Shown: piece by piece, positions 28,184 to 38,473 of the stretch
Layout: each line of letters opens with the position of its first letter
Numbering within the stretch: the stretch's first letter is position 1
Assembly (NCBI GenBank): GCA_902524595.1
Contig: CABZDS010000003.1
Span: 25,769 to 89,768 of the forward strand
Reading direction: 5' to 3'
DNA length: 64,000 nt
Source of the DNA: an uncultured Pelagibacteraceae bacterium
GTDB lineage: Bacteria; Pseudomonadota; Alphaproteobacteria; Pelagibacterales; Pelagibacteraceae
Position numbers and translations under genes: made by a program
Notes under the pieces: model-generated
The model's input: the letters and a program-made list of their open reading frames with translations, nothing else
Told to the model about the DNA's origin: nothing
Database searches by the model: none

Positions 28184-29636
28184 TTAACCACCAGTCTGAA
28201 ATATCATTTTTAAAATTAATTTTATCTTCTAATGCATAAGAAATATTAAGTATATTTTGCTCATCAAAAGGTTTTCCAATTACTTGAAGACCTAAAGGAT
28301 AATTATTTTTATCTTTACCGGCTGGTATAGAAATACCTGGTAATCCTGCTAGATTTATTGGAACTGTAAATATATCATTTAAATACATTGATACTGGATC
28401 ATTTGTTTTTTCAGCAATTTTAAAGGCTGAGCTTGGAGTAGATGGAGTTAAAATTGCATCAACTTTAGAAAAGGCATCATCAAAATCTTTTTTTATTAAT
28501 TGTCTTACTTTCTGCGCTTTTAGATAATAGGCATCATAGTATCCAGAAGATAAAACGTAAGTTCCAATCATAATTCTTCTTTTAACTTCATCACCAAAAC
28601 CTTCAGATCTAGTTTTTTCGTACATTTCTATTAAATTTTGACCAGGAGATCTAAAACCATATTTAACACCATCGTATCTAGCTAGATTTGAAGATGCTTC
28701 AGCTGGTGCAACAATATAATAAGTTGGTAATGCGTAATTAGTATGTGGAAGCGAAATATCGATAATTTCTGCTCCACAATCTTTTGCATATGAGATACCA
28801 TTTTTCCATAGCTGTTCAATTTCGTCAGGCATATTATCAACTCTATATTCTTTAGGAATACCAATTTTCTTTCCTTTAATATCTTTTGATAATTCTTTTG
28901 AATAATAATTTCTTTTGTAATCAATTGAAGTTGAATCTTTTTGATCAAATGAAGAAATCACCTCTAAAAGCATAGAACAGTCTCTTACATTTTTCGTCAT
29001 AGGTCCTGCTTGGTCTAAAGATGAAGCGAATGCTACAATTCCATAACGAGAACAACTTCCATATGTAGGTTTAAGTCCAACAGTTCCTGTAAATGATGCT
29101 GGTTGACGAATAGATCCACCTGTATCTGTTCCAATAGTAACTGGAGTTAAATTTGAAGCAACAGCTGCAGAAGAACCTCCTGAAGATCCACCAGGGACTA
29201 AATTTTCTCCTACCGGATTTTGAACATTTCCAAAAAAACTTGTTTCATTTGAAGAGCCCATAGCAAATTCATCGCAATTAAGTTTACCAAGAAGTATTGC
29301 TCCTTGACTCCACAAATTTTGGGTAACTGTAGACTCATATGTGGGAAAGAAATTATTTAATATTTTGCTACCTGCTGTTGTTCTAACTCCATTTGTACAG
29401 AATAAATCTTTAACAGCAATAGGAATACCCGGTAGTTTTAAATCTAAATTAGGATTAGAATCAAATTTCTTTGACTGATCTATTGCTTTTTCAAAATTAT
29501 CCGTAACATAAACATTTAATTTTTTTGATTTTTCAGCACGGTTTATAAATGCTTTTGTAATTTCCTCTGAAGATAGTTTTTGTTTTTTTATATTCGATGT
29601 TAATTCAAATAAACTTTGACTTGTTATATCTGACAT
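28176..29636 (-). CDS. gatA: Asp/Glu-tRNA amidotransferase subunit A
   Basis: 486-residue amidase-signature enzyme that releases ammonia from glutamine for tRNA-dependent amidation. Catalytic Ser-cisSer-Lys elements are visible: K76 in [19 protein letters not shown] (about 149-160) and the nucleophile S175 in [12 protein letters not shown]. Its start overlaps the gatC stop by one base, and gatB follows with an 8-nt overlap but is cut. Confidence 0.97.
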   Translation of the reverse strand: MSDITSQSLFELTSNIKKQKLSSEEITKAFINRAEKSKKLNVYVTDNFEKAIDQSKKFDSNPNLDLKLPGIPIAVKDLFCTNGVRTTAGSKILNNFFPTYESTVTQNLWSQGAILLGKLNCDEFAMGSSNETSFFGNVQNPVGENLVPGGSSGGSSAAVASNLTPVTIGTDTGGSIRQPASFTGTVGLKPTYGSCSRYGIVAFASSLDQAGPMTKNVRDCSMLLEVISSFDQKDSTSIDYKRNYYSKELSKDIKGKKIGIPKEYRVDNMPDEIEQLWKNGISYAKDCGAEIIDISLPHTNYALPTYYIVAPAEASSNLARYDGVKYGFRSPGQNLIEMYEKTRSEGFGDEVKRRIMIGTYVLSSGYYDAYYLKAQKVRQLIKKDFDDAFSKVDAILTPSTPSSAFKIAEKTNDPVSMYLNDIFTVPINLAGLPGISIPAGKDKNNYPLGLQVIGKPFDEQNILNISYALEDKINFKNDISDWWLSE

Positions 29637-29923
29637 TATTCAACAACCTTTGGTACAACAAAAAAATCTTTATTTTCTTGAGGTGAGTTTTTTAAAATTT
29701 TTTCTCTAATATTTTTTGATTTAATTTCATCTTTTCTAAATCTAAGGGTGGTCTCAGCAATTGATGTTAAAGCTTGAACATTATCAGTATTTAATTCATT
29801 TAATTTTTCTATAAATTCAAATATATTATTTAAGTCGCCCTTTAATTTGTTGGCTTTTTCATCATCAATAGAAATTCTTGCTAATTTCGAAATGTGCTTT
29901 ACTGTTTTAAGATCTATACTCAT
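29636..29923 (-). CDS. gatC: Asp/Glu-tRNA amidotransferase subunit C
   Basis: 95 residues, beginning MSIDLKTVKHISKLARI with the helical HISKLARI motif of GatC, the small subunit that wraps around A and B. An upstream in-frame ATG at 29980 would extend into the divergent ruvX start and adds residues unlike the family, so 29923 is preferred. Confidence 0.93.
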   Translation of the reverse strand: MSIDLKTVKHISKLARISIDDEKANKLKGDLNNIFEFIEKLNELNTDNVQALTSIAETTLRFRKDEIKSKNIREKILKNSPQENKDFFVVPKVVE

Positions 29924-29972
29924 ATGGTAAAAATATTGCCGCAAACTATCACTTAAGTAAATAATATACAAT

Positions 29973-30428
29973 ATGATCACAATTAAGGAGTTTAAAAAGA
30001 AACAGCTAAATACATCTAGATTGATTGGTCTTGATTTAGGTTCAAAGAGAATTGGTGTAGCTATATGTGATGAAAATCAAAAAATTGCCACACCGCTTAA
30101 AACAATAAACAAATCCAAATTTGAGGATCTGATCAATGAATTAGAGGATATTATTAGAGAAAATAATATTAAGGGAATAATTATTGGTAATCCAATAAAT
30201 ATGGACGGAACCTTTGGTAAATCTTCTCAATCAGTCAATGATGTGTCAAAAGCAATATCAAAAGAAATTAATCTTCCAATAAGTCTTTGGGATGAAAGAT
30301 TATCAACAGTTGGGGCGTTTAAATTAACTGAAAATTTAGGTATTAATGTAACTAAAAGAGAAAAAAATATAGATAAAAATGCTGCCGCATTTATCTTACA
30401 AGGTGCCATAGATTTTATTAATAATTAA
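29973..30428 (+). CDS. ruvX: YqgF/RuvX-family nuclease, pre-16S rRNA processing or Holliday junction resolvase-like
   Basis: 151 residues with an RNase H-like fold: LIGLDLGSKRIGVAI (D21 the first acidic catalytic residue), IIIGNPINMDG and LWDERLSTV. In E. coli the family member YqgF matures the 16S rRNA 5' end; a resolvase role has also been proposed. It is transcribed divergently from gatC and ahead of pyrB. Confidence 0.9.
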   Translation: MITIKEFKKKQLNTSRLIGLDLGSKRIGVAICDENQKIATPLKTINKSKFEDLINELEDIIRENNIKGIIIGNPINMDGTFGKSSQSVNDVSKAISKEINLPISLWDERLSTVGAFKLTENLGINVTKREKNIDKNAAAFILQGAIDFINN

Positions 30429-30470
30429 TACTTGCATTAATCAACCTTTGTGGCTATAGAGTTGGTTTTA

Positions 30471-31409
30471 ATGGCAACTAAAACCAAAGCTATTAAAATT
30501 TCTCAAAAACATCTCCTGGGTATTCAAGATTTATCAATAAATGATGTTAATTTAATCTTAAAAGAAGCTGAAAAATTTATTGAGTTAAACAAAAGTAAAA
30601 ATAAAAAATTGGATTTACTTAAGGGAAAAACACAAATTAACCTTTTTTTTGAACCATCAACAAGAACACAAAGCTCATTTGAACTAGCAGGAAAAAGATT
30701 AGGTGCAGATGTTATGTCAATGAATATAACAAACTCAGCAATTAAAAAAGGTGAAACGCTAATAGACACCGCAATGACATTAAATGCAATGCATCCTGAT
30801 ATAATAGTTATTAGACATCAAGATTCAGGAGCTTGTAATCTTTTATCTCAAAAAGTTAATTGTGCTGTTTTAAATGCTGGTGATGGAAGAAGAGAGCACC
30901 CTACCCAAGCATTACTTGATGCATTAACTATATTAAATAGGAAAAAAAAAATTCAAGGATTAAAAGTTGCAATTTGTGGAGATATTCTACATTCAAGAGT
31001 AGCAAGATCTAATATTTACTTGCTAAACATGTTGGGTGCCGAGGTTAATATTGTAGCTCCGTCAAACCTTTTACCAAAAGATATAGAAAAATTTGGAGTT
31101 AATATTTTTTCAAATATGAAGAGAGGCGTAAAAGATTGCGACATAGTAATGATGCTTAGACTTCAAAATGAAAGAATGAGTAGTTCATTCTTGTCATCTA
31201 ATAGAGAGTATTATGAATACTATGGACTAACACAGGATAAATTAGAATATGCAAAATCAGATTCAATTATTATGCATCCTGGTCCAATGAACCGCGGTAT
31301 TGAAATTGATACAAAACTAGCTGATGACACCAATATGAGTGTTGTAAAAGAACAAGTTGAATTAGGTGTTGCTATAAGAATGGCATGTTTAAAAATTTTT
31401 TGTGAATGA
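30471..31409 (+). CDS. pyrB: aspartate carbamoyltransferase catalytic subunit
   Basis: 312 residues from ATG 30471; a GTG 21 nt upstream is possible but adds a non-conserved tail. The carbamoyl-phosphate motif [14 protein letters not shown] is near residue 60, and HPGPMNRG near 268 is the second substrate loop. Commits carbamoyl phosphate and aspartate to pyrimidine synthesis. It overlaps the next gene by 4 nt, fitting an ATCase-pseudo-DHOase complex. Confidence 0.96.
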   Translation: MATKTKAIKISQKHLLGIQDLSINDVNLILKEAEKFIELNKSKNKKLDLLKGKTQINLFFEPSTRTQSSFELAGKRLGADVMSMNITNSAIKKGETLIDTAMTLNAMHPDIIVIRHQDSGACNLLSQKVNCAVLNAGDGRREHPTQALLDALTILNRKKKIQGLKVAICGDILHSRVARSNIYLLNMLGAEVNIVAPSNLLPKDIEKFGVNIFSNMKRGVKDCDIVMMLRLQNERMSSSFLSSNREYYEYYGLTQDKLEYAKSDSIIMHPGPMNRGIEIDTKLADDTNMSVVKEQVELGVAIRMACLKIFCE

Positions 31410-32695
31410 TGAAAAAAAAATACTTTATTAACGCAAATATAATTGATCCTCATAACAACATAAGTGAAATAGGAGGATTAATAATAGGTGAAGATGGAAA
31501 AATTGAAGGTGTTGGCAAAAAGGTGAATAAAAACAATATTCCTAGTAGAGAAAAAGTTATTGATTTAAAAGAGAATTATATTTTCCCTGGTATAGTTGAT
31601 ATGAGAGTATTTGTAGGTGAGCCAGGTTATGAATATAAAGAAAATTTTAGAACTTTGAGCAATGCTGCATTATGCGGGGGAGTAACCTCAGTTGTAACAA
31701 TGCCTAATACTGATCCAATAATTGACAACGTTTCAATAGTAGATTTTTTAAAAAGACGAGGTAGAGATAAATCAAAAATAAATATATTTCCCACAGCATC
31801 TCTAACAAAGGGTACTGAAGGTACAAATATGACAGAGTTTGGTCTTCTACAAAGTAAAGGGATAATAGCATTTACAGATGGAATTAAAACAATTCAGAAT
31901 ACAAGAGTTATGTCCAGAATAATGAATTCAGCAAAAGATTTGGGATCTTTAATAATGCAATATGCCGAAGATCAAGAATTGGCTGAAAATGGCATGATAA
32001 ATGATGGAATAATTTCGACAAAACTTGGTTTACAAGGTATCCCAGAAATAGCAGAACTAATAATTATAGAGAGAGATTTAACATTATTAGAAGAATATAA
32101 TTGTCGTTATCACATTTCTCAGATTTCATCAGGAAAAGCAGTTGAAATTATTAAAGATAGAAAAGATAAAGTAAGATTTTCCTGTGGGGTATCAATAAAT
32201 AATTTATCTTTAAATGAAAATGATATTGGTGACTTTAGAACTTTTTTAAAATTGTCACCGCCACTTAGAACTGAAGATGATAGATTAAGTTTAGTGCAAG
32301 GATTAAATGATGGTACAATCGATGTAATAGTTTCAGATCACAAACCTGAAGATGAAGAGCAAAAAAGATTAACATTTGCTCAAGCCGCAACAGGAGCAAC
32401 TGGTATTGAAACGTTATTATCTTTGTCATTAGAATTATATCACAATGGATCTGTAAAACTTGAAAAAATTATTGCTGCAATAACCTCAAATCCAGCAAAA
32501 ATTTTGAAAATTAATAAAGGTAATTTATCCGTAGGTAATGATGCAGATTTCTGTATTGTGGATATAAATAAACCTTGGGTAGTAAAGCAAGAAAATTTGG
32601 TTTCTAAATCAAAAAATACTTCAATTGAAAATAAAAGATTACAAGGAAAAGTTACCAATACATACGTAAAAGGACAAGAGCTTTACAATATTTAA
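31406..32695 (+). CDS. pyrC: dihydroorotase-like protein lacking metal ligands (PyrC')
   Basis: 429-residue amidohydrolase fold of the class I dihydroorotase family ([39 protein letters not shown]). The metal-binding D-x-H-x-H reads D65-M-R67-V-F69, the usual HAED reads Y186-A-E-D, and the usual H-H before LxL is N265-N266. These losses indicate a non-catalytic subunit, as in Pseudomonas pyrB-pyrC' where the inactive homologue is needed to assemble ATCase. The translationally coupled pyrB upstream supports this. A true dihydroorotase should be encoded elsewhere. Confidence 0.9.
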   Translation: MMKKKYFINANIIDPHNNISEIGGLIIGEDGKIEGVGKKVNKNNIPSREKVIDLKENYIFPGIVDMRVFVGEPGYEYKENFRTLSNAALCGGVTSVVTMPNTDPIIDNVSIVDFLKRRGRDKSKINIFPTASLTKGTEGTNMTEFGLLQSKGIIAFTDGIKTIQNTRVMSRIMNSAKDLGSLIMQYAEDQELAENGMINDGIISTKLGLQGIPEIAELIIIERDLTLLEEYNCRYHISQISSGKAVEIIKDRKDKVRFSCGVSINNLSLNENDIGDFRTFLKLSPPLRTEDDRLSLVQGLNDGTIDVIVSDHKPEDEEQKRLTFAQAATGATGIETLLSLSLELYHNGSVKLEKIIAAITSNPAKILKINKGNLSVGNDADFCIVDINKPWVVKQENLVSKSKNTSIENKRLQGKVTNTYVKGQELYNI

Positions 32696-33268
32696 ATGGA
32701 AATTTTTATTTTATCACTTTTATCATATTTATTAGGTTCTATTCCTTTTGGATTTTTATTAACAAAAATTTTTTTAAAAAAAGACATAAGAGAAACAGGA
32801 TCGGGTAATATAGGCGCCACCAATGTTTTAAGAACTGGTAATAAATTTTTAGGTTACTCAACTTTATTACTAGACATTTTAAAAGCGGTTTTGCCAATAA
32901 TTTATGTTAAATTAAATTATCCAGAATCTATTTACATTTGTTCATTATCTGTTTTTTTAGGACATGTATTTCCAATATGGTTAAAATTTAAAGGTGGTAA
33001 GGGTGTTGCAACATATGTTGGAATGTTGATTATTCTAAATTATTTTTTGGGTATTGTTTTTGGTATTGTTTGGGTAATTACATATTTAATTTCTAAATAT
33101 TCATCGTTAGGATCAATTCTTGGATCATTAAGTGTTCCTATTTTTATAATTTTTTATAGCAATGATAACATCATGTTTTACTTCATAATGTTTATTTTAA
33201 TTTTTTACACTCATAGAGAAAACGTTAAACGCTTGATAAATAAAGAAGAAACTAAGACAAAAATTTAA
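32696..33268 (+). CDS. plsY: acyl-phosphate glycerol-3-phosphate acyltransferase PlsY
   Basis: 190-residue integral membrane enzyme that acylates glycerol-3-phosphate in phospholipid synthesis. Conserved loops are LLGSIPFGFLLTKIF, GSGNIGATNVLRTG and GHVFPIWLKFKGGKGVAT. It starts directly after the pyrC' stop. In many alphaproteobacteria dprA lies between plsY and topA; here only about 40 bp separate them and no dprA is present. Confidence 0.95.
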   Translation: MEIFILSLLSYLLGSIPFGFLLTKIFLKKDIRETGSGNIGATNVLRTGNKFLGYSTLLLDILKAVLPIIYVKLNYPESIYICSLSVFLGHVFPIWLKFKGGKGVATYVGMLIILNYFLGIVFGIVWVITYLISKYSSLGSILGSLSVPIFIIFYSNDNIMFYFIMFILIFYTHRENVKRLINKEETKTKI

Positions 33269-33308
33269 TAATTTGACAGTTTAACTGTTTTAAGTACGTT
33301 CACTAATT

Positions 33309-35876
33309 ATGAATCTAGTAATTGTTGAAAGTCCAGCAAAAGCAAAAACAATTAATAAATATTTAGGATCAGATTATACAGTTCTTGCAAGCTATGGGCA
33401 TATAAGAGATCTTCCTTCAAAAAATGGTTCAGTTGATCCTGAAAATGATTTTAAAATGATTTGGGAAGTAGATAGTTTTTCAAAAAAATATTTAAAAGAA
33501 ATTACAGATAGTGCTAAAGATTCAAAAAAAATTATCCTAGCTACAGACCCTGATAGAGAAGGTGAAGCAATAGCTTGGCATGTAAAAGAGTTTCTTGAAG
33601 AAAAAAAATTATTAAAAGATAAAGAAGTTGAAAGAGTTGTTTTCAACGAAATAACAAAAAAAGCAGTTACAAATGGAATAGATAATCCAAGAAAAATAGA
33701 GCCACATTTAGTTGATGCTTATATGGCAAGAAGAGCTTTAGATTATCTAGTAGGTTTTAATATCTCCCCCATTCTATGGACAAAATTACCAGGTTCTAAA
33801 TCTGCTGGTCGAGTTCAGTCTGTAGCTCTAAGACTTTTAACCGAAAGAGAACATGAAATAGAAGTTTTTCAACCAAAAGAATTTTGGACTTTAAATATAA
33901 TTTTTAAAAATAACAAAAATGAAAAAATAAATACAACTATTTCACAATTAGATGGAAATAAGGTTGAAAAATTTTCATTTAAAAACAAACAAGATATTAA
34001 CGATGCTTTATCTCGAATAAAAAATAAAAAATACAATATAACAGACATAAGCTCAAAAACTTATAACAGAAATCCATCAGGCCCTTTTACTACATCAACA
34101 TTACAACAAACAGCATCAAGTAAACTTGGTTTTGGAGCATCAAGGACAATGCAAATTGCTCAAAGACTATATCAAGGAATTGATATTGAAGGTGAAACCG
34201 TAGGATTAATTACTTATATGAGAACAGATGGAACTAATATTTCAAAAGATGCGATAACAACTTTCAGAGATTTTATAATGCAGAATTATGGTGATAAATA
34301 TTTACCGGAACAACCTCTAAATTATAGTGGTAAAAAAGCAAAGAATGCTCAAGAAGCTCACGAAGCTATACGTCCAACAGAAATAATTCGAAAACCAGAA
34401 GATATGAAAACATACTTAAGTACTGATCAATATAAACTTTATAATTTAATATGGTCTAGATCTTTATCATCACAAATGCAGTCAGCAAAATTTGATAGAA
34501 AAACTATTACCATCAATTCAGATGACGATAAAAATATATTCAAAGCTAGTGGTTCAACATTAAAATTTGATGGTTTCCTTAAACTGTATAAGATCGATGA
34601 AAATGATGATGACAATGAAAATACTTTGCCAGATGTTAAAAAAGGTGATGTAATGTTTGAAGATCATATTGATGAACAGCACTATACACAACCACCACCT
34701 AGATATTCAGAGGCAAGTCTAGTTAAAAAATTAGAGGAGCTAGGAATTGGAAGACCATCTACTTATGCAAGTATTATTTCAGTAATAGCTAATAGAGGTT
34801 ATGCTGATATAAATAATAAAAGATTTTTCCCAACTGATAGAGGGAAATTACTTTCTGCTTTTTTAGAAAAATTATTTACCAAATATGTTGATTATGATTT
34901 TACTGCAAAATTAGAAGATCAATTAGACGATATAACATCAGGTAAAGAAAATTGGATAAAAGTCTTAGAGAACTTTTGGAAAGACTTTAATTCTAATGTT
35001 TCAGGTGTGAAAGAAAAAAGAACCAGAGAAGTATTAGACCTATTAAATGAAAGTCTTGGATCACTAATATTTGAGGTCGATAAGGATGGAAATATTGATA
35101 GAAAATGCAAGCTTTGTGAATCTGGACAATTAAGTTTAAAAAATAGTTTTAGAGGTGGTGCTTTTATTGGGTGTTCAAATTATCCAGAATGCAAATTTAC
35201 AAGACCACTATCAAAATCTAAAGCAGCACAACAATTGACACTAGCAGAACCTAAATTCATTGGAAAAAATGATAAAGGTAAAGATATTTTTCTTAAAAAT
35301 GGAAGATTTGGTCCATATTTGCAATTTGAGAAAGAAATCATAGAGGAAGATGAAAAAATTAAAAAGAAAAAAAGAAAATTAAAGAAAGAGGAAAATAATT
35401 TAAAAAATGTTTCTATCCCTAAAGGAATTGAGATTGAAAATATTGATTTAAAAAAGGCAAAATACTTATGCTCGTTACCGTTAAGTTTAGGTAAAAATCC
35501 TGAAAATGATAAAGATATTACTGTGAATGTTGGAAGATTTGGTCCTTATCTTAAATGTGAAAATAAATCTGCTAGACTAGAAAATGTAGATGAATTGTTC
35601 ACGATTGGGTTGAATAGAGCTGTTACATTAATTGCTGAAGCTAAACCAGGAAGAATTTCATCATCTATGATAAAAGATTTAGGAGAGCACCCTGAAGATA
35701 AAAAGCCAGTTAGAGTGATGAAAGGTCAGTATGGTCCTTACATTAAATACAAATCGTTAAATGCGACTATTCCCGAAGAAAAAGATCCTGCTGAATTAAC
35801 TATGGAAGAAGCATTAATTTTAATTGAGAAAAGAAAAGAATACGATAGAAATAAAAAGAAAAAGAAAAGCAAATAA
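33309..35876 (+). CDS. topA: DNA topoisomerase I
   Basis: 855 residues. The Toprim domain starts LVIVESPAKAKTINKYLG and includes the acidic ATDPDREGEAIAWH. The active-site tyrosine is Y303 in GLITYMRTDGTNIS. A C-terminal four-cysteine zinc ribbon (CKLCESG then GCSNYPECKF) is followed by three TopoI C-terminal repeats with GRFGPYL or GQYGPYI. Relaxes negative supercoils. Its stop overlaps the RidA start by one base. Confidence 0.98.
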   Translation: MNLVIVESPAKAKTINKYLGSDYTVLASYGHIRDLPSKNGSVDPENDFKMIWEVDSFSKKYLKEITDSAKDSKKIILATDPDREGEAIAWHVKEFLEEKKLLKDKEVERVVFNEITKKAVTNGIDNPRKIEPHLVDAYMARRALDYLVGFNISPILWTKLPGSKSAGRVQSVALRLLTEREHEIEVFQPKEFWTLNIIFKNNKNEKINTTISQLDGNKVEKFSFKNKQDINDALSRIKNKKYNITDISSKTYNRNPSGPFTTSTLQQTASSKLGFGASRTMQIAQRLYQGIDIEGETVGLITYMRTDGTNISKDAITTFRDFIMQNYGDKYLPEQPLNYSGKKAKNAQEAHEAIRPTEIIRKPEDMKTYLSTDQYKLYNLIWSRSLSSQMQSAKFDRKTITINSDDDKNIFKASGSTLKFDGFLKLYKIDENDDDNENTLPDVKKGDVMFEDHIDEQHYTQPPPRYSEASLVKKLEELGIGRPSTYASIISVIANRGYADINNKRFFPTDRGKLLSAFLEKLFTKYVDYDFTAKLEDQLDDITSGKENWIKVLENFWKDFNSNVSGVKEKRTREVLDLLNESLGSLIFEVDKDGNIDRKCKLCESGQLSLKNSFRGGAFIGCSNYPECKFTRPLSKSKAAQQLTLAEPKFIGKNDKGKDIFLKNGRFGPYLQFEKEIIEEDEKIKKKKRKLKKEENNLKNVSIPKGIEIENIDLKKAKYLCSLPLSLGKNPENDKDITVNVGRFGPYLKCENKSARLENVDELFTIGLNRAVTLIAEAKPGRISSSMIKDLGEHPEDKKPVRVMKGQYGPYIKYKSLNATIPEEKDPAELTMEEALILIEKRKEYDRNKKKKKSK

Positions 35877-36337
35877 TGTCTGCAGATGAAAATATAAAGA
35901 ATTTAAATATTATTCTTCCAAAAGCCAATGATCCTGTTGGATCATATGCCGCTACAAGAATATCTGGAAATTTACTATATATATCTGGTCAAATATCAAT
36001 TGATGAGAATGGAAATTTAATTAAGGGAAAACTCGGAAAAGATTATAATACTGAGCAAGGTTATGAGGCAGCTAAAAGATGCGCATTAAGTATAATATCT
36101 CAAGCAAAAAAAGCATGTGGTGATGATTTATCCAAAATTAAATCATGTTTGAAACTTACTGGATATGTTAATTCTACTGATGATTTTATTGAGCAACCAA
36201 AAGTAATAAATGGAGCCTCAGATCTAATAAAAAGCGTATTTCACGAAGCCGGCTCACATGCAAGAGCTGCTGTTAGTGCTAACAGCCTTCCGTTAGGAGT
36301 TGCAGTTGAAGTTGATGCAATATTTGATCTTAATTAA
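35876..36337 (+). CDS. RidA/YjgF-family protein
   Basis: 153 residues with the trimeric RidA fold: LLYISGQISIDENGNL, an insertion typical of the longer YjgF-like subgroup, and SHARAAVSANSLPLGVAVEVDAIF, whose arginine matches the imine-binding residue of enamine/imine deaminases. The probable role is clearing reactive enamines, but the subgroup is diverse. It overlaps topA by one base. Confidence 0.85.
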   Translation: MSADENIKNLNIILPKANDPVGSYAATRISGNLLYISGQISIDENGNLIKGKLGKDYNTEQGYEAAKRCALSIISQAKKACGDDLSKIKSCLKLTGYVNSTDDFIEQPKVINGASDLIKSVFHEAGSHARAAVSANSLPLGVAVEVDAIFDLN

Positions 36338-37627
36338 TTATCTACCAATACTAAAATAATTTATTTTATTTTTTTTCATTTCAGAAGTTGAGTAAAGATT
36401 TCTCATATCAAAAACTTTAAAATTTCTTTTTTTTGTAATTTTTTTAAAGTTTAGTTGCTTAAATTCATTCCACTCTGTGTGAATAATTATTAGATCTGCC
36501 ATTTTGCAGGCATCTTTTATATTTTCAAAAAATTTAATATTTTTGGATTTAAAAATTTTTTTTTTACCAGTTGGATCGTAATAATTTATATATGCACCTT
36601 TTCTTGATAATGCTGGTATCATTTTTAATGTGGAAGAATCTCTCATATCATCAGTACCTGGTTTAAAAGTAACACCTAAAAATGTAATTTTTTTATTTTT
36701 AATTTTGTTACCCATTATTTTGCTAATTTTATTTAATAATAAATTAGATCTTTTATCATTTGAATTTATTACTGATTTTACAATTGAAAGATTTGTTTTA
36801 AACATTCGACCAGTTGAAACCAGTGCCCTTGTATCCTTTGGAAAACATGATCCACCATAGGCTGGACCAGCACGTAGAAATCTGCTTCCAATCCTTTCAT
36901 CTAAACCCATTCCAATTGCTACTTCTTTAACATCTATATTTGATTTTTCACATAAATTGGCTATTTCATTAATAAATGTAATTTTAGTCGCTAAAAAAGC
37001 GTTTGATGCATATTTAATTAGTTCCGCCGATCTTCTAGAAGTATGAAAATATCTTCCACCCTTCTTAATTAAAGGGAGATATAATTTTTTCATAATTTTA
37101 TTCGCTTTATTGCTGCTAGTACCTACAACAACTCTATCTGGAAATTGAAAATCTCTAATAGCTTCACCTTCTCTTAAAAATTCAGGATTAGATACAACAT
37201 CAAACTTATTTTTATTTATATTTGATTTTAAGATTTTTGTAATTTTATCACCTGTTGTAACTGGGACTGTAGATTTAGTAACTATTATTTTATACCTATT
37301 TAGATTAGATTTTATACTTTTGGTAACATTAAATACATATTTCAAATCAGCTTTATTATTTTTGGTAGGAGTTCCAACGCAAATAAATATGATATCTGAC
37401 TTTTTTATTGAGCTAGAAATATCTGTTGTAAATAAAAGTCTTTTTTTTTTTAAATTACTTACAACCATTTCTTGAAGACCAGGTTCATAAATTGGGATTA
37501 TTCCTTTATTTAATTTTTCTATAATTTCTCTGTTAATATCAACACATGTAACTGTATTACCTAAGTCAGAAAAACAGGCCCCACTAACTAAACCAACATA
37601 ACCAGATCCAATAATACAAATTTTCAT
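36338..37627 (-). CDS. ugd: UDP-glucose 6-dehydrogenase
   Basis: 429 residues. The N-terminal NAD-binding motif is IIGSGYVGLVSGACFSDLG, then VVSNPEFLREGEAIRDF, and catalytic C261 lies in GGSCFPKDTRA. Oxidises UDP-glucose to UDP-glucuronate for surface polysaccharides. Overlaps galU by 4 nt, so substrate and consumer enzymes are coupled. Its C-terminal end faces the RidA gene with no gap. Confidence 0.97.
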   Translation of the reverse strand: MKICIIGSGYVGLVSGACFSDLGNTVTCVDINREIIEKLNKGIIPIYEPGLQEMVVSNLKKKRLLFTTDISSSIKKSDIIFICVGTPTKNNKADLKYVFNVTKSIKSNLNRYKIIVTKSTVPVTTGDKITKILKSNINKNKFDVVSNPEFLREGEAIRDFQFPDRVVVGTSSNKANKIMKKLYLPLIKKGGRYFHTSRRSAELIKYASNAFLATKITFINEIANLCEKSNIDVKEVAIGMGLDERIGSRFLRAGPAYGGSCFPKDTRALVSTGRMFKTNLSIVKSVINSNDKRSNLLLNKISKIMGNKIKNKKITFLGVTFKPGTDDMRDSSTLKMIPALSRKGAYINYYDPTGKKKIFKSKNIKFFENIKDACKMADLIIIHTEWNEFKQLNFKKITKKRNFKVFDMRNLYSTSEMKKNKINYFSIGR

Positions 37628-38439
37628 AGCTTAGAAATTTCAATTCCAGATTTAATATAACCTTTCAAAGACCCACAATCTAAATAATTACCTTTAAATT
37701 TATGTCCGATGAATAAATTTTGATCTAATATCATTCTTCTTATTGCATCTGTAATATGTATTTCTCCACCTTTACCTTTTTTTTGATTTTTTAAATAATG
37801 AAAAATTTTTTTTGATAAAATGTATCTTCCTACTACAGCGTTATTTGAAGGAGCATCTTTAGTATTAGGTTTTTCAATTACATCGGCAATTTTAAAATTA
37901 AATTTATCAATATTTTTTTTAATTGAATAAATTCCCCAACGATCTACATTGTTTTTTTTAACTTTCATACTAGCCATTACAGATCCTTTTAATTTTTTAT
38001 GAATTTTTATCATATCTTTTGAACAATTCTTTTTCATAATTAAATCATCAGGTAACAACATTAAAAAATAATTATTTTTTATAAATTTTTTAGTTTTAAG
38101 TACAGCATCTCCTGTTCCCATGGGTTTATTTTGATAAACAAATTTAATTTTTTTTTTAAAAAAAAGAATTTTTTTATACTCTTTTATTATTCTAGCATCT
38201 TTTTTTTTTCTTATAATTGATTTGTAAAAATTATCATTATTGAAATATTTCTTTATCATCTCTTTTTTTTTTGAAATAATAAAAATTATTTCACTTACAC
38301 CAGCTTCAATACATTCATCTAAAATATACTCAATTCCTGGTTTTCCATTTATTGGAAGCAGTTCTTTAGGAAAAACACTTGTCAAAGGTAGCAAACGCGT
38401 ACCCAAACCAGCAAGAGGAATTATAGCTTGTTTAATCAT
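37624..38439 (-). CDS. galU: UTP-glucose-1-phosphate uridylyltransferase
   Basis: 271 residues with nucleotidyltransferase signature IIPLAGLGTRLLPLTSVFPKEL and the family's VIEKP and GKGGEIHITDAI motifs. Makes UDP-glucose, the substrate of the overlapping ugd. The coding strand is rich in long A runs, as is panC next to it; the frame is unbroken. Confidence 0.96.
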   Translation of the reverse strand: MIKQAIIPLAGLGTRLLPLTSVFPKELLPINGKPGIEYILDECIEAGVSEIIFIISKKKEMIKKYFNNDNFYKSIIRKKKDARIIKEYKKILFFKKKIKFVYQNKPMGTGDAVLKTKKFIKNNYFLMLLPDDLIMKKNCSKDMIKIHKKLKGSVMASMKVKKNNVDRWGIYSIKKNIDKFNFKIADVIEKPNTKDAPSNNAVVGRYILSKKIFHYLKNQKKGKGGEIHITDAIRRMILDQNLFIGHKFKGNYLDCGSLKGYIKSGIEISKL

Positions 38440-38473
38440 TAAGATGTTTTACTTATAATCATATTTATTAAAA

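Noticed and set aside
37620..38460. Frameshift in galU/ugd from long A runs
   Set aside because: Despite many homopolymers both frames are full length with all motifs, so no error or programmed shift is indicated.
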